A stretch of DNA of 39,061 bases from an uncultured Oscillospiraceae bacterium. Its GTDB lineage: Bacteria > Bacillota > Clostridia > Oscillospirales > Ruminococcaceae. Positions 14,426 through 22,387 of this stretch are shown one piece after another (position 1 is the first letter of the stretch; the number at the start of each line of letters is the position of its first letter). The stretch spans positions 1 to 39,061 of the forward strand of contig CAKQGD010000011.1 in assembly GCA_934232845.1 (NCBI GenBank). The letters are read 5' to 3'. Position numbers and translations under genes: made by a program. Under the pieces are notes generated by a model. The model did no database searches. It worked only from the letters and a program-made list of their open reading frames with translations, and was not told the origin of the DNA.

Positions 14426-15259
14426 TTGCTGGAACTTCTGCGCGGAAGCGCCCAGCGTCTGGGACATTCTCCCTCTCAGGGGGAGGTGCATTGGATCCTG
14501 CGTGCATATCTCAAAGCTCGTTTCAAAAATTGGCCGAGGGCATTGCGTGTAGCGGAATTGAGCCGGTCGGCGGGTCGGGGCGGAATGTCCTCAGAGCAGA
14601 TGTCTCAGAAGAACGAGGAGTCCCAGCAGATGCTCAATCAAATTCGCGGCATGGCGGAACAGCTGGGCCGAATCCCACACCCGTCGGAGCTGCCTGAGAT
14701 ATGCCGGAAACTGAAAAAACGCTATCGTACCTGGGGCGAGGTTTTAGCTGCTGCCGGAGTTGAGGAAGCAGTGGCTGTCCATCTGCAGAAAGAAGAAAAC
14801 CTAAAGGATGATGAGCTGCGTATGCTCCAAGAATTGAGAACCCTCGCGGAAAGGCTGAATCGCTCGCCCCTTCGCGGTGAAGTGGAGCAAAGCCTGTGGG
14901 AATCCCTGCTCCGGCGTTTTGGATCGTGGCGGAACGCACTCTATCAGATCGATCTGGAACCGGTTCGGCGCATCACCCCCTTTGTGAATGCTCCGCTGCA
15001 GCGGGAAAAAGACAAGCAGAGGGCAACCCACCGGCAGGAACTATACGACTGCCACTACCGGCTTTTGAAGCTGGATCCCCAGACGCAAGCAGATTTGGCG
15101 TTGGTACGGAAACTGGCGCAGCAGCTTGGGCATCCTCCCGGCCGCAGAGAGATACCGGCGGAGGTCCGCATGCGCCTGCAAAAGGTCTGCGGCTCCTGGT
15201 CAAACGCCCTGTTTCAACTGGGGTTACAGGAAAAGCGCGGCAGATTGCGGCAGAGTTGA
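14426..15259 (+). CDS. Protein of homing-endonuclease-associated repeats
   Basis: About 278 residues from TTG 14426 (frame open from 14399). Four copies of a 50-60-residue helical repeat: each has a leading helix with LA..LG, then a P..E pattern and a final FGSW..AL-type motif (KNWPRAL, RTWGEVL, FGSWRNAL, CGSWSNAL). These resemble the homing-endonuclease-associated (HNH) repeat, a small DNA-binding helix bundle. No HNH, LAGLIDADG or GIY-YIG nuclease motif is present, so a DNA-binding or adaptor role is more likely than cleavage. No ribosome site is evident before the TTG, in keeping with an upstream start interrupted by TAA. It ends 21 bp before the first permease. Confidence 0.6.
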   Translation: MLELLRGSAQRLGHSPSQGEVHWILRAYLKARFKNWPRALRVAELSRSAGRGGMSSEQMSQKNEESQQMLNQIRGMAEQLGRIPHPSELPEICRKLKKRYRTWGEVLAAAGVEEAVAVHLQKEENLKDDELRMLQELRTLAERLNRSPLRGEVEQSLWESLLRRFGSWRNALYQIDLEPVRRITPFVNAPLQREKDKQRATHRQELYDCHYRLLKLDPQTQADLALVRKLAQQLGHPPGRREIPAEVRMRLQKVCGSWSNALFQLGLQEKRGRLRQS

Positions 15260-15280
15260 TTTGCTTTTGCGAGGTGAGGA

Positions 15281-16228
15281 ATGCAGATGAAACGAAAAAT
15301 AAGCTACCGGCTTGCCCATATTTTTCTGGTGCTGCTGGGCGTCAGCTTTTTAAGTTTTCTGCTGATGTATGTGTCGCCGGGCGATCCAGTCCGGGCCATG
15401 TACGCTGTCAGCGGCAGTATCCCGTCGGAGGAAGTGCTGGAACAGACCAGAGAGGAACTGGGACTCAACGATCCGTTTTTCATCCAGTACGGCAACTGGA
15501 TCTCCAACTGCCTCCGGGGAGACTTCGGCACATCCTACTCAAAGGGCGAAGCGGTAGCGACCCTTTTGATGGAGCGGGTCATGCCCACCATTCAACTGGC
15601 GCTGCTGTCCCTGGTGATCATGGTTCTTGTGGCCGTACCCATCGGCGTATACTCCGCTTTGCGACAGAACAGCATACTGGACTATCTTTTGCGGGGTACC
15701 ACATTTATCAGCATTTCCATGCCTAATTTCTGGGTGGGATTGCTGCTGCTCTATGTGGTGGCCATGAAGCTGGGATGGCTTCCGGTGGTGTCCAACCAAA
15801 TGAACTTCCAGCGGTTGATTCTGCCAGCCGTGACATTGGCCATTGCCATGGCGGGGAAATACGCCCGACAGGTTCGGGCGGCTATTTTGGAGGAATTGCG
15901 GCAGGACTATGTGGCAGGCGCCAGGGCCCGGGGGCTGTCGGAACGATGCGTGCTCTGGTGCCATGTGCTTCCAAACGCTGTTTTGCCCCTCATCACCATG
16001 CTGGGGCTGTCTTTGGGCTCTCTGCTGGGCGGTACCGCCGTGGTGGAAGTGATCTTCTCCTATCCGGCACTGGGCAGCCTTGCGATCTCCGCCATTACCT
16101 CCAGAGACTATCCGCTGATCCAGGGCTATGTACTGTGGATTGCTCTGATCTATATGGCGGTCAATCTGGTGGTGGATCTCTCTTATAACCGGCTGGATCC
16201 CCGGCTGAGAAAGGAGCTGCAGGCATGA
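15281..16228 (+). CDS. Peptide/nickel-type ABC transporter permease (DppB/NikB family)
   Basis: 315 residues. The N-terminal helix is followed by an extracytoplasmic segment (PGDPVRAMYAV, EELGLNDPFFIQYGNW) and five more membrane helices, as in OppB/DppB. The coupling EAA loop lies at about residues 200-220 (EELRQDYVAGARARGLS). The end, YNRLDPRLRKELQA, is typical. It forms the membrane pore with the next permease. The ATG follows GAGGTGAGGA; the second ATG at 15287 is also possible. Its stop overlaps the start of the next gene (ATGA). The codon choice (fewer CG-rich codons) differs from genes outside the island. Confidence 0.9.
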   Translation: MQMKRKISYRLAHIFLVLLGVSFLSFLLMYVSPGDPVRAMYAVSGSIPSEEVLEQTREELGLNDPFFIQYGNWISNCLRGDFGTSYSKGEAVATLLMERVMPTIQLALLSLVIMVLVAVPIGVYSALRQNSILDYLLRGTTFISISMPNFWVGLLLLYVVAMKLGWLPVVSNQMNFQRLILPAVTLAIAMAGKYARQVRAAILEELRQDYVAGARARGLSERCVLWCHVLPNAVLPLITMLGLSLGSLLGGTAVVEVIFSYPALGSLAISAITSRDYPLIQGYVLWIALIYMAVNLVVDLSYNRLDPRLRKELQA

Positions 16229-18735
16229 CCGCTGCGAAAAAGCGTTTTTTGGTGTTTGGCTTGATGGCCCTGGCCATTCTTCTTGTGGCGGTACTGGCCC
16301 CTGTCATTGCCACCCATGAGCCCAACAGCTCCGTTCTGGTGGATGCGGTACAGTCCCCCAGCGGAGAACACTGGTTTGGGACAGACAAAATGGGGCGGGA
16401 TCTGTTCTCCCGTGTCATTTATGGTACCAGAACCTCCATTTTATCCACCATGGTACTGGTGCTCAGTATTCTGTTTGTGGGCGGTACCCTGGGCATCGTG
16501 GCCGGTTATGTCGGCGGCATGGTGGAAACCATCATCATGCGCGTTGCCGACATGATGGTCTCCTTTCCCGGTATGGCTCTTGCCATTGCCCTGGCCGGTA
16601 TGCTGGGCGGCAGTATCACCAGCGCCATCCTGGCCATTATGGCGGTAAGCTGGACGAAATATGCCCGCCTGGCCCGCAGCCTGGTGCTGAAGGTCAAACA
16701 CCAGGAATATGTGCTGGCTGCTCGGATCTCCGGGACCCGGGAGAGGGACATCCTGCTGCGCTATATGGTGCCGTCAGCCCTTCCCACACTGGTCATCACC
16801 GCTGCCACCGATGTGGGAGGTATGATGCTGGAGTTGGCCGGCTTCTCTTTCCTGGGCCTGGGCGCCCAATCCACCTCCATCGAGTGGGGATATATGCTCA
16901 ATGAGGGACGGGCCTATATGGAATCGGCACCGTGGCTGATGGTATTTCCGGGACTTGCTATCTTTCTGACGGTGGTGATCTTCAACCTGCTGGGGGACAG
17001 CCTGCGGGATATCCTGGATCCCAGAGAGGATGAGGCGCAGCCCCATTCAAAATCAAAGAAAAGAGGAGACAAGATGAAGCGTTTGAAACATGTATCCACA
17101 AAATCAAAGAAAAGAGGAAACAAGATGAAGCGTTTGAAACATGTATCCACAAAGGCTGCCGCCCTTCTGGTTGGAGCGATGCTGCTCTCCGGTGTACTCA
17201 CCGGCTGTGGCGGCACTCCGTCTGCGGAACAGGCGGAGCAGACTCACCTGAACTTCGGTTGTTACAGTTACTCTGACTCTCTGGACCCCATTACCACAGT
17301 CAATTCCAGCTGGGCCGGCATGCGCTACGGCATCCTGGAGTGTCTGTTCCGGTTTGACGATCAGGTGGTGGCCCAGCCCTGGCTCTGTGATACCTACGAG
17401 GTCTCCGACGACTATACCACCTGGATCCTGCACATCCGGGAGGGCGTGCAGTTCTCCAACGGAAATCCTGTGACTCCCTCCGCCGTCCAGGCCGCCTTTG
17501 AGCGGCTGTACGCCGAGACCGACGCCGACCGGGGCGGCACGGGCAACTCCAATCCCGAGGTCTATCTCCCTGAGCCGGAGCTGACCGCCGATGACGAGGC
17601 AGGCACGCTCACTGTGATCTGCCAGCGCCCCACTGGAAATCTGCCCGGTATCCTGGCCTATCCCTATTTCTCGGTGATCGATGTGTCGGTGGTGGAGCAG
17701 GGCATCGTCAGCACCGGCCCTTACAAGCTGGACAGTATGCAGGCCGGTGTGGGCGCCGAACTCTCCCGCAATGAGGACTACTGGAATGGAGAAGTTCCCT
17801 ACGATACCGTTTCTATTCTTTTCATCGAGGACAGCTCCACCAAGGCCATGGCGCTCCAGAGTGGGGACGTGGATCTGGTGGAAAATATCACCACCGCCAG
17901 CGATCTGGAGAAGCTGGAAGCGGACGAGCGCTTTTATGTTTCCACTGCCGCAGGTGTTCGCACTGGCAACTCCTATATGAATTTCAACGGCCCCCTGGCA
18001 AACGACGCTTTGCGGCAGGCGGTTCTTATGGCGCTGGACCGTGAGACCATGTGCAATGTAACGGTGGCAGGTATGTACACCCCGGGCTTTGCGGCACTCC
18101 CTTCCTCTCTGGCCTACAACTACGACCAGCTTACCAATCCCTATCCCTATGATGTAGAAAAGGCCAAGGAGACCCTGGATGAGGCTGGGATCGTGGACAC
18201 CGACGGGGATGGCATCCGGGAACTGGACGGTGAGAATATCGATCTGGTCTATCTGGCCTACACCAGCCGCAATCTCAACGATTTTGCCCAGGCCATTGCC
18301 CTCCAGCTGGAGGAAATCGGCATCGGCGTTACGCTGAATGTCAGCGACTATGACACCATCACCGCACTCCAGAACGCCGGAGAGTTTGACCTGGTTACCG
18401 CCAACACCACCACTGTGGGAACTGGAGATCCCCAGGATTTTCTGGGTGGATGGTACTCCGGGAATTCTCAGAACTACGGATATTACCACAATGAGGAGTA
18501 CGATGCTTGCTTTGAGGAGCTGGAGGTGACCACCGATCAGGCACGGAGACTGGAACTGATCACCCGGATGCAGCAGATCCTCATCGACGATGCGGCCACC
18601 ATCATCCACGGCTATTATAATAGCCGGATGATCAGCTGGGCGGATCGGGTCACCGGCGCGGAGATCGCCACCATCGACTACTATTGGCTCACCAGTGATA
18701 TTGCACCCGCGGCGGAAGAAAGCAGCAATGCTTGA
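16225..18735 (+). CDS. DppC-type permease fused in frame to a family 5 substrate-binding lipoprotein
   Basis: 836-codon frame without a stop. Residues 1 to about 275 are a DppC/OppC permease: N-terminal helix, HWFGTDKMGRDLFSR (the family signature, about residues 50-64), five further helices, an EAA-type loop (about 160-180) and the usual end LRDILDP. Then a basic linker with a 17-residue duplicated unit (SKKRG.KMKRLKHVSTK twice) leads into a lipoprotein signal and a family 5 solute-binding protein (about 300-836). A stop codon between the two would be expected. Either the two are translated as one protein, with the lipoprotein helix as an additional membrane segment, or the lipoprotein is also started internally at ATG 17074 or 17125, each with an AGAGGA/AGAGGAAA site. 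The permease start overlaps the upstream stop (ATGA). Confidence 0.85.
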   Translation: MTAAKKRFLVFGLMALAILLVAVLAPVIATHEPNSSVLVDAVQSPSGEHWFGTDKMGRDLFSRVIYGTRTSILSTMVLVLSILFVGGTLGIVAGYVGGMVETIIMRVADMMVSFPGMALAIALAGMLGGSITSAILAIMAVSWTKYARLARSLVLKVKHQEYVLAARISGTRERDILLRYMVPSALPTLVITAATDVGGMMLELAGFSFLGLGAQSTSIEWGYMLNEGRAYMESAPWLMVFPGLAIFLTVVIFNLLGDSLRDILDPREDEAQPHSKSKKRGDKMKRLKHVSTKSKKRGNKMKRLKHVSTKAAALLVGAMLLSGVLTGCGGTPSAEQAEQTHLNFGCYSYSDSLDPITTVNSSWAGMRYGILECLFRFDDQVVAQPWLCDTYEVSDDYTTWILHIREGVQFSNGNPVTPSAVQAAFERLYAETDADRGGTGNSNPEVYLPEPELTADDEAGTLTVICQRPTGNLPGILAYPYFSVIDVSVVEQGIVSTGPYKLDSMQAGVGAELSRNEDYWNGEVPYDTVSILFIEDSSTKAMALQSGDVDLVENITTASDLEKLEADERFYVSTAAGVRTGNSYMNFNGPLANDALRQAVLMALDRETMCNVTVAGMYTPGFAALPSSLAYNYDQLTNPYPYDVEKAKETLDEAGIVDTDGDGIRELDGENIDLVYLAYTSRNLNDFAQAIALQLEEIGIGVTLNVSDYDTITALQNAGEFDLVTANTTTVGTGDPQDFLGGWYSGNSQNYGYYHNEEYDACFEELEVTTDQARRLELITRMQQILIDDAATIIHGYYNSRMISWADRVTGAEIATIDYYWLTSDIAPAAEESSNA
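17048..17149. repeat. 51-bp in-frame tandem duplication across the permease-SBP junction
   Basis: Two 51-bp units (17048-17098 and 17099-17149) that differ at one base (G at 17068, A at 17119). The unit covers a ribosome site, an ATG and the first residues of the lipoprotein. As 51 is a multiple of three the frame is kept. The duplication doubles the number of possible internal starts. Confidence 0.9.
17125..18735 (+). CDS. Family 5 extracellular solute-binding lipoprotein (internal start)
   Basis: If started internally: 536 residues, or 553 from ATG 17074. The signal has a basic start (MKRLKH), a hydrophobic core and lipobox LTGC with the lipid-modified Cys at residue 28. Mature part: SBP_bac_5 pattern with LDPITTVNSSW, the WILHIREGVQFSNGNPVT motif (conserved in DppA/OppA/NikA), YKLDSMQAG..LSRNEDYW, and ...LRQAVLMALDRE. 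It binds the solute outside and delivers it to the permeases. Ligand unknown: the family takes peptides, nickel or nickel chelates, haem and others; the B12 control suggests cobalt, a corrinoid or a nutrient linked to B12 need. It overlaps the next ATPase gene by 8 bp. Confidence 0.6.
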   Translation: MKRLKHVSTKAAALLVGAMLLSGVLTGCGGTPSAEQAEQTHLNFGCYSYSDSLDPITTVNSSWAGMRYGILECLFRFDDQVVAQPWLCDTYEVSDDYTTWILHIREGVQFSNGNPVTPSAVQAAFERLYAETDADRGGTGNSNPEVYLPEPELTADDEAGTLTVICQRPTGNLPGILAYPYFSVIDVSVVEQGIVSTGPYKLDSMQAGVGAELSRNEDYWNGEVPYDTVSILFIEDSSTKAMALQSGDVDLVENITTASDLEKLEADERFYVSTAAGVRTGNSYMNFNGPLANDALRQAVLMALDRETMCNVTVAGMYTPGFAALPSSLAYNYDQLTNPYPYDVEKAKETLDEAGIVDTDGDGIRELDGENIDLVYLAYTSRNLNDFAQAIALQLEEIGIGVTLNVSDYDTITALQNAGEFDLVTANTTTVGTGDPQDFLGGWYSGNSQNYGYYHNEEYDACFEELEVTTDQARRLELITRMQQILIDDAATIIHGYYNSRMISWADRVTGAEIATIDYYWLTSDIAPAAEESSNA

Positions 18736-19507
18736 GATCAATGGGCTGACGGTTGCTTATGGAGAGCGCCTGGCATTGCGGAATTTCTCTCTTTCCATGC
18801 AGGAGGGAGAGATCGTAGTCCTGGTAGGTGAGAGCGGCAGCGGCAAGACCACCGCCATCCGCTCTGTTCTGGGGCTTCTGCCGCCGGGAGGAGCCGTGAC
18901 CGAAGGAACGATCTCTTTTGAAGGCCAGCAACTGCAGGGACTTTCACCCCGGGAGTGGAAAGCGTTGCGGGGGAAGAAACTCTCCATGATCTTTCAGGAT
19001 TCCGGCGCCATGCTCAATCCCATCCGCACCATAGGCTCCCAATTCCGTGAATATATCCGTACCCACAGCAGTCTGTCCAAAAAAGAGGCGGGGGCGCTGA
19101 GCAAGGAAATGCTGGAACGGATGGGGCTTTCCGATCCAGAGAGTATTTTGGGAGCCTATCCCTTTCAGCTCAGCGGAGGTCAACGCCAGCGAGTGGGTAT
19201 TGCCATGGCTATGACCTTCCAGCCAAAGCTCCTGTTGGCGGATGAGCCCACCAGCGCATTGGATGTGACTACCCAGGCGCAGATCGTCCGGCAGATGCTG
19301 GAGCTGCGGGATACCTATGGTACGGCCATTCTTCTGGTGACACATAACTTAGCGGTGGCTGCCTACATGGCCAGTCGCATCCTGGTTATGCGCAACGGCA
19401 GCACTGTGGAACAAGGTGACCGGGAGAGCCTTCTGCGAAGTCAGGAGCCATACACCCGCCAGCTGCTCCAGGCAGTTCCGGATCTGGGAGGGAAACGCTA
19501 TGTCTGA
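18728..19507 (+). CDS. ABC transporter ATPase, DppD/NikD type
   Basis: 259 residues from ATG 18728, overlapping the lipoprotein gene end by 8 bp. Walker A GESGSGKTT (about residues 35-43), Q loop MIFQDSGAMLNPIRTIG, signature LSGGQRQR, Walker B LLLADEP with SALD, and H loop VTHNL. The MLNP sequence after the Q loop is typical of the oligopeptide/nickel branch. The protein ends soon after the core, without the longer C-terminal oligo_HPY extension seen in the next gene, so it is a short form of DppD. It pairs with the next ATPase to power import. Confidence 0.9.
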   Translation: MLEINGLTVAYGERLALRNFSLSMQEGEIVVLVGESGSGKTTAIRSVLGLLPPGGAVTEGTISFEGQQLQGLSPREWKALRGKKLSMIFQDSGAMLNPIRTIGSQFREYIRTHSSLSKKEAGALSKEMLERMGLSDPESILGAYPFQLSGGQRQRVGIAMAMTFQPKLLLADEPTSALDVTTQAQIVRQMLELRDTYGTAILLVTHNLAVAAYMASRILVMRNGSTVEQGDRESLLRSQEPYTRQLLQAVPDLGGKRYV

Positions 19508-20480
19508 ATGCATTTTGGAGGGGCGGGGACTTACTCGCCGCTATCGGCGACCGGATGGGCGGATTCTGACCGCCTGCCAGCAGATCGATCTTCGCCTTTA
19601 TCCCGGTGAGACGCTGGGGATCGTGGGGGAAAGCGGCTGCGGCAAGAGCACCCTACTACGGATATTGTCCCAGCTGGAGCGGCCTGATGAGGGACAATTG
19701 CTGTTTCGTGGGGAAGATGTGACCGGCTGGAAGGGCGAAAACCTGCGCCGACACCGCAGGCATATCCAGATGGTCTTTCAGGACCCAGCCGCCGCCTTTT
19801 TCCCACGCATGCGGGTATGGGATGCCGTGACGGAGCCGCTGCGCAACTTTTCCTCCTGCTCCAGAGGAGAGCTGCGGGAAAAAGCCAAGCAGTTATTGGA
19901 AATGGTGGAGCTCCCACAGGAGTTTCTGGACCGGTATCCCCACTCCATGAGCGGTGGCCAGCGCCAGCGGCTGGGCATTGCCCGGGCCCTGGCGCTGGAG
20001 CCCGAGGTGCTTTTATGTGATGAGGCCACCTCTGCTCTGGATGTCTCCACCCAGGATCAGTTGGTAGAACTGCTGGTGGAGCTCCAGCGGCAGCGGGAGC
20101 TTGCCATCCTGTTTGTCTGCCACGATCTGGCCTTGGTCCAGTCCCTTTCCCACCGGATCATGGTGATGTATCTCGGCGTAGTGGTGGAGTCGCTCCCAAG
20201 CAGCTGTCTTGCAAATGACGCTCTTCACCCCTATGCAAAGGCCCTTTTGGAGTCTGTCTTTTCTCTGCATGACAACCACGAGAGACCCATCGTCCCTCTC
20301 TGCGGGGAGGTGCCAAGTCCCATTGACCGTCCTGCCGGCTGCCCCTTCCACACCCGCTGCCACCATTGCACCGAGCTTTGCCGTACCAGAATGCCGCAAA
20401 TGACCACTGTGGGGCCGGAGCATTGGGTAGCCTGCCACCGATACAGCGATGGATCACAGGAGGAACCGCCATGCAGATAA
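19500..20480 (+). CDS. ABC transporter ATPase, DppF/NikE type with Cys-rich C-terminus
   Basis: 326 residues from ATG 19500, GGGAGG upstream, overlapping the previous gene by 8 bp. Walker A GESGCGKST, Q loop MVFQDPAAAF, signature MSGGQRQR, Walker B LLCDEATSALD, H loop VCHDL. The C-terminal oligo_HPY domain (from about residue 230) contains HPYAKALLESV and the Cys cluster CPFHTRCHHC...C, as in peptide transporter ATPases; related Opp/Dpp ATPases bind a 4Fe-4S cluster there. Second nucleotide-binding subunit of the importer. Confidence 0.9.
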   Translation: MSECILEGRGLTRRYRRPDGRILTACQQIDLRLYPGETLGIVGESGCGKSTLLRILSQLERPDEGQLLFRGEDVTGWKGENLRRHRRHIQMVFQDPAAAFFPRMRVWDAVTEPLRNFSSCSRGELREKAKQLLEMVELPQEFLDRYPHSMSGGQRQRLGIARALALEPEVLLCDEATSALDVSTQDQLVELLVELQRQRELAILFVCHDLALVQSLSHRIMVMYLGVVVESLPSSCLANDALHPYAKALLESVFSLHDNHERPIVPLCGEVPSPIDRPAGCPFHTRCHHCTELCRTRMPQMTTVGPEHWVACHRYSDGSQEEPPCR

Positions 20481-21406
20481 TTGACAAGAAAGAATTGGAA
20501 ACCGGTCGAATCACGGGAATACTGCCTGTGCAGGGAGGGCCGGGTCTGCCGGTATGGATGGTCTGCGGTGTGTCGGACGGCCCAACCTTGGTGTTGACCG
20601 CAGGTGTCCACGGCTGCGAATATGTGGGGATCATGACGCTGCGGCGGCTCTTTGCCCAACTGTCTCCGGCCAAGATCCGGGGACGGGTGATCCTGCTGCC
20701 GCTGGTCAATGGTGAGGGCTTTTATACCGGCAGCAAGCAGGTGGTGCCCAGTGATGGAAAAAATATCAACCGGGTCTTTCCACCGCCGGAGGAAGGCACG
20801 CCGGCCCAGGAGGTTGCCCGGACAGTGGTGGAGCAGATCTACCCGGAGGCCGACTTTCTTCTGGACCTCCACGGCGGAGATGTAAATGAGGCGATGACGC
20901 CCCTTGTCTTTTACCCGGCCACGGCTGCGCCGGAGGTGACGGCACAGGCCCGGGAGGCCGCACAGCATCTGGAAGTTCTGTACCGCATCCCCTCCACTGC
21001 CCAAAACGGATTGTACAGCTATGCAGCCCAATGCGGTATTCCCGCTCTGCTGATGGAGGTGGGCAGCATGGGTCTCTGGACGGAGGAGCAGGTGGAGCTG
21101 GAACTGCGCAGCATACAGAGTCTGATGGGATATCTGGATATGGGACCAACTCCTGTCAAAAACAGCCGACAGCAGGAAACGATGGAGATGTGTTATACAG
21201 AGGCGGATACCCCGGGTCTATGGTTTCCTGAGGTTAAGGCAGAACAGTTGATTTCCGCCGGGCAGATGCTGGGAAGAATCGAGGATCTGGAGGGCCGCAT
21301 CCTCCAGACGATACACGCCCGCTGGGATGGCATGGCGCTATACCATACGGTTTCCTTGGGCGTGACAACAGGAGATGCCCTTGTGGCATACGGGAAGATA
21401 GGATAA
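20471..21406 (+). CDS. AstE/AspA-type zinc-dependent deacylase
   Basis: 311 residues from ATG 20471, overlapping the ATPase end by 10 bp, AGGAGGAACC upstream. M14-like fold: zinc ligands H47 and E50 in GVHGCEYVG and H134 in DLHGGD; R101 in GKNINRVFP for carboxylate binding; E196 in LLMEVG as general base. The C-terminal beta domain matches AstE/aspartoacylase. The family removes an acyl group from N-acyl amino acids (N-acetylaspartate, N-succinylglutamate) or acts on related amides. As last gene of the ABC operon it probably processes the imported compound, for instance by removing an acyl or amide part from a metal chelate or nutrient. No signal peptide, so it works in the cytoplasm. Confidence 0.85.
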   Translation: MQIIDKKELETGRITGILPVQGGPGLPVWMVCGVSDGPTLVLTAGVHGCEYVGIMTLRRLFAQLSPAKIRGRVILLPLVNGEGFYTGSKQVVPSDGKNINRVFPPPEEGTPAQEVARTVVEQIYPEADFLLDLHGGDVNEAMTPLVFYPATAAPEVTAQAREAAQHLEVLYRIPSTAQNGLYSYAAQCGIPALLMEVGSMGLWTEEQVELELRSIQSLMGYLDMGPTPVKNSRQQETMEMCYTEADTPGLWFPEVKAEQLISAGQMLGRIEDLEGRILQTIHARWDGMALYHTVSLGVTTGDALVAYGKIG

Positions 21407-21573
21407 ACGAACCGCAATGACAATTTGCTGCAATAATTCAGAGTTCTTTTTAGTAAAGCATCTATTTTCCTGTTCCTTACCCAAGCAAGATAATTTGCTG
21501 TATAAAGATAAAAGACCAGTAGATATGTTGGACGTCTTGTGGTATTGTGTGTTGCTACCAGGAGGTGCAACGC

Positions 21574-21894
21574 ATGAAAACATTACTCAAGGACCTGTAT
21601 GACTGCTTTTATACCCCGCCTGAGTTTTCGGAGCAGAAGCAGGAAGTGGAAAAATGCCACCAAGCACTGATCAAAGCGTTGGAAAAGCCAGAACGGCGGC
21701 TGGTGCTTCGAATCATGGATGCCCAGGGTCTGATGGCAGAGGAACGCTCCATCGACAGCTTTATCTCTGGATTTGAGCTGGCGTGGCAGCTCTCCATGGA
21801 ACTGAATCAATATGAAAAAGAGCGCTCAGTCTCTCGCTGTACGGCGAGGAGATCGGGCGCTCTTTCCATGTCCGGAAAGGAGGAAGCAACATGA
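21574..21894 (+). CDS. DUF6809-like small protein of integrative elements
   Basis: 106 residues from ATG 21574, CCAGGAGGTG upstream. The N-terminus MKTLLKDLYDCFYTPPE, then two helical segments with CHQALIKALEK and an LMAEERSIDSFISGFELAWQL segment, resembles the DUF6809 family found on conjugative elements of gut Firmicutes. The last 25 residues (ERSVSRCTARR and on) look like out-of-family sequence, so the end may be altered. It overlaps the next gene by 4 bp. Function unknown. The 167 bp between the deacylase and this gene hold no clear promoter. Confidence 0.55.
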   Translation: MKTLLKDLYDCFYTPPEFSEQKQEVEKCHQALIKALEKPERRLVLRIMDAQGLMAEERSIDSFISGFELAWQLSMELNQYEKERSVSRCTARRSGALSMSGKEEAT

Positions 21895-22341
21895 AGAAAC
21901 GAATCATCACTGCCGCAGCGTTCGCCGCCTGTTTGGCTCTGGTTGCCGCTGTGTGGCCCACAGCATCAACCAGCCGGGGAAACACCCGCACTGCCCACGC
22001 CAGCCGTTGTAATCGCCACACAGCCCGAAATTCCGGAGATAGCAGAGATGGAAGAAGTCATATCGCCAGAGGAAGAAAAGACGGAAGCAACACTGCCGGA
22101 ACTGGTCGAGGAAGCTGACATTGTCCCGGAGCCATCGCCTGCTCAAACGCCCCCAGAGAGCGAAGTACAGGCTCCCTCTGAACAGGATGCCACACCACAG
22201 CAAGAACCGGAGCCTGCCCCGGCACCGGACAACATGGTCTATGTGCCAGGCTTCGGCTGGATAGAAAGCCAAGGACCCAACCATGCGGAATACGCCGAGG
22301 ATATGTACGAGAACGGTAATAAAATCGGGATCATGGGATAA
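21891..22341 (+). pseudogene. Frameshifted DUF6550-like protein of integrative elements
   Basis: ATG 21891 with an N-terminal signal-type helix (MKKRIITAAAFAACLALVAAV). The frame then breaks: from about 21945-21990 the coding sequence continues in another frame with a Pro/Glu-rich linker and ends in VYVPGFGWIESQG and ENGNKIGIMG, the conserved end of DUF6550 proteins from Tn916-like and other conjugative elements. A single-base change joins the two frames. Likely an extracytoplasmic protein in the intact form. Part of an element remnant. Confidence 0.6.
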
Positions 22342-22347
22342 ATGAAA

Positions 22348-22387
22348 AGCAGTGCGGTATCAGGACAAAGCATGGTGCCGCACTGCT
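22348..22387. terminator. Hairpin between convergent genes
   Basis: A 10-bp perfect stem (22348-22357 with 22378-22387), flanked by GAAA on the left and TTATTCTGTTT on the right. It lies between the DUF6550-like gene and the converging sigma-like gene and can act in both directions. Confidence 0.55.

Noticed and set aside
17048..17149. CRISPR-like repeat
   Set aside because: Only two adjacent coding units without spacers; it is a tandem duplication.
17104..18741. 545-codon minus-strand ORF
   Set aside because: Antisense shadow of the solute-binding protein; no motif or ribosome site.
15281..20480. Firm nickel transporter (nikABCDE) call
   Set aside because: The family includes peptide and chelate importers; nothing in the sequence fixes nickel, and the control is by cobalamin.
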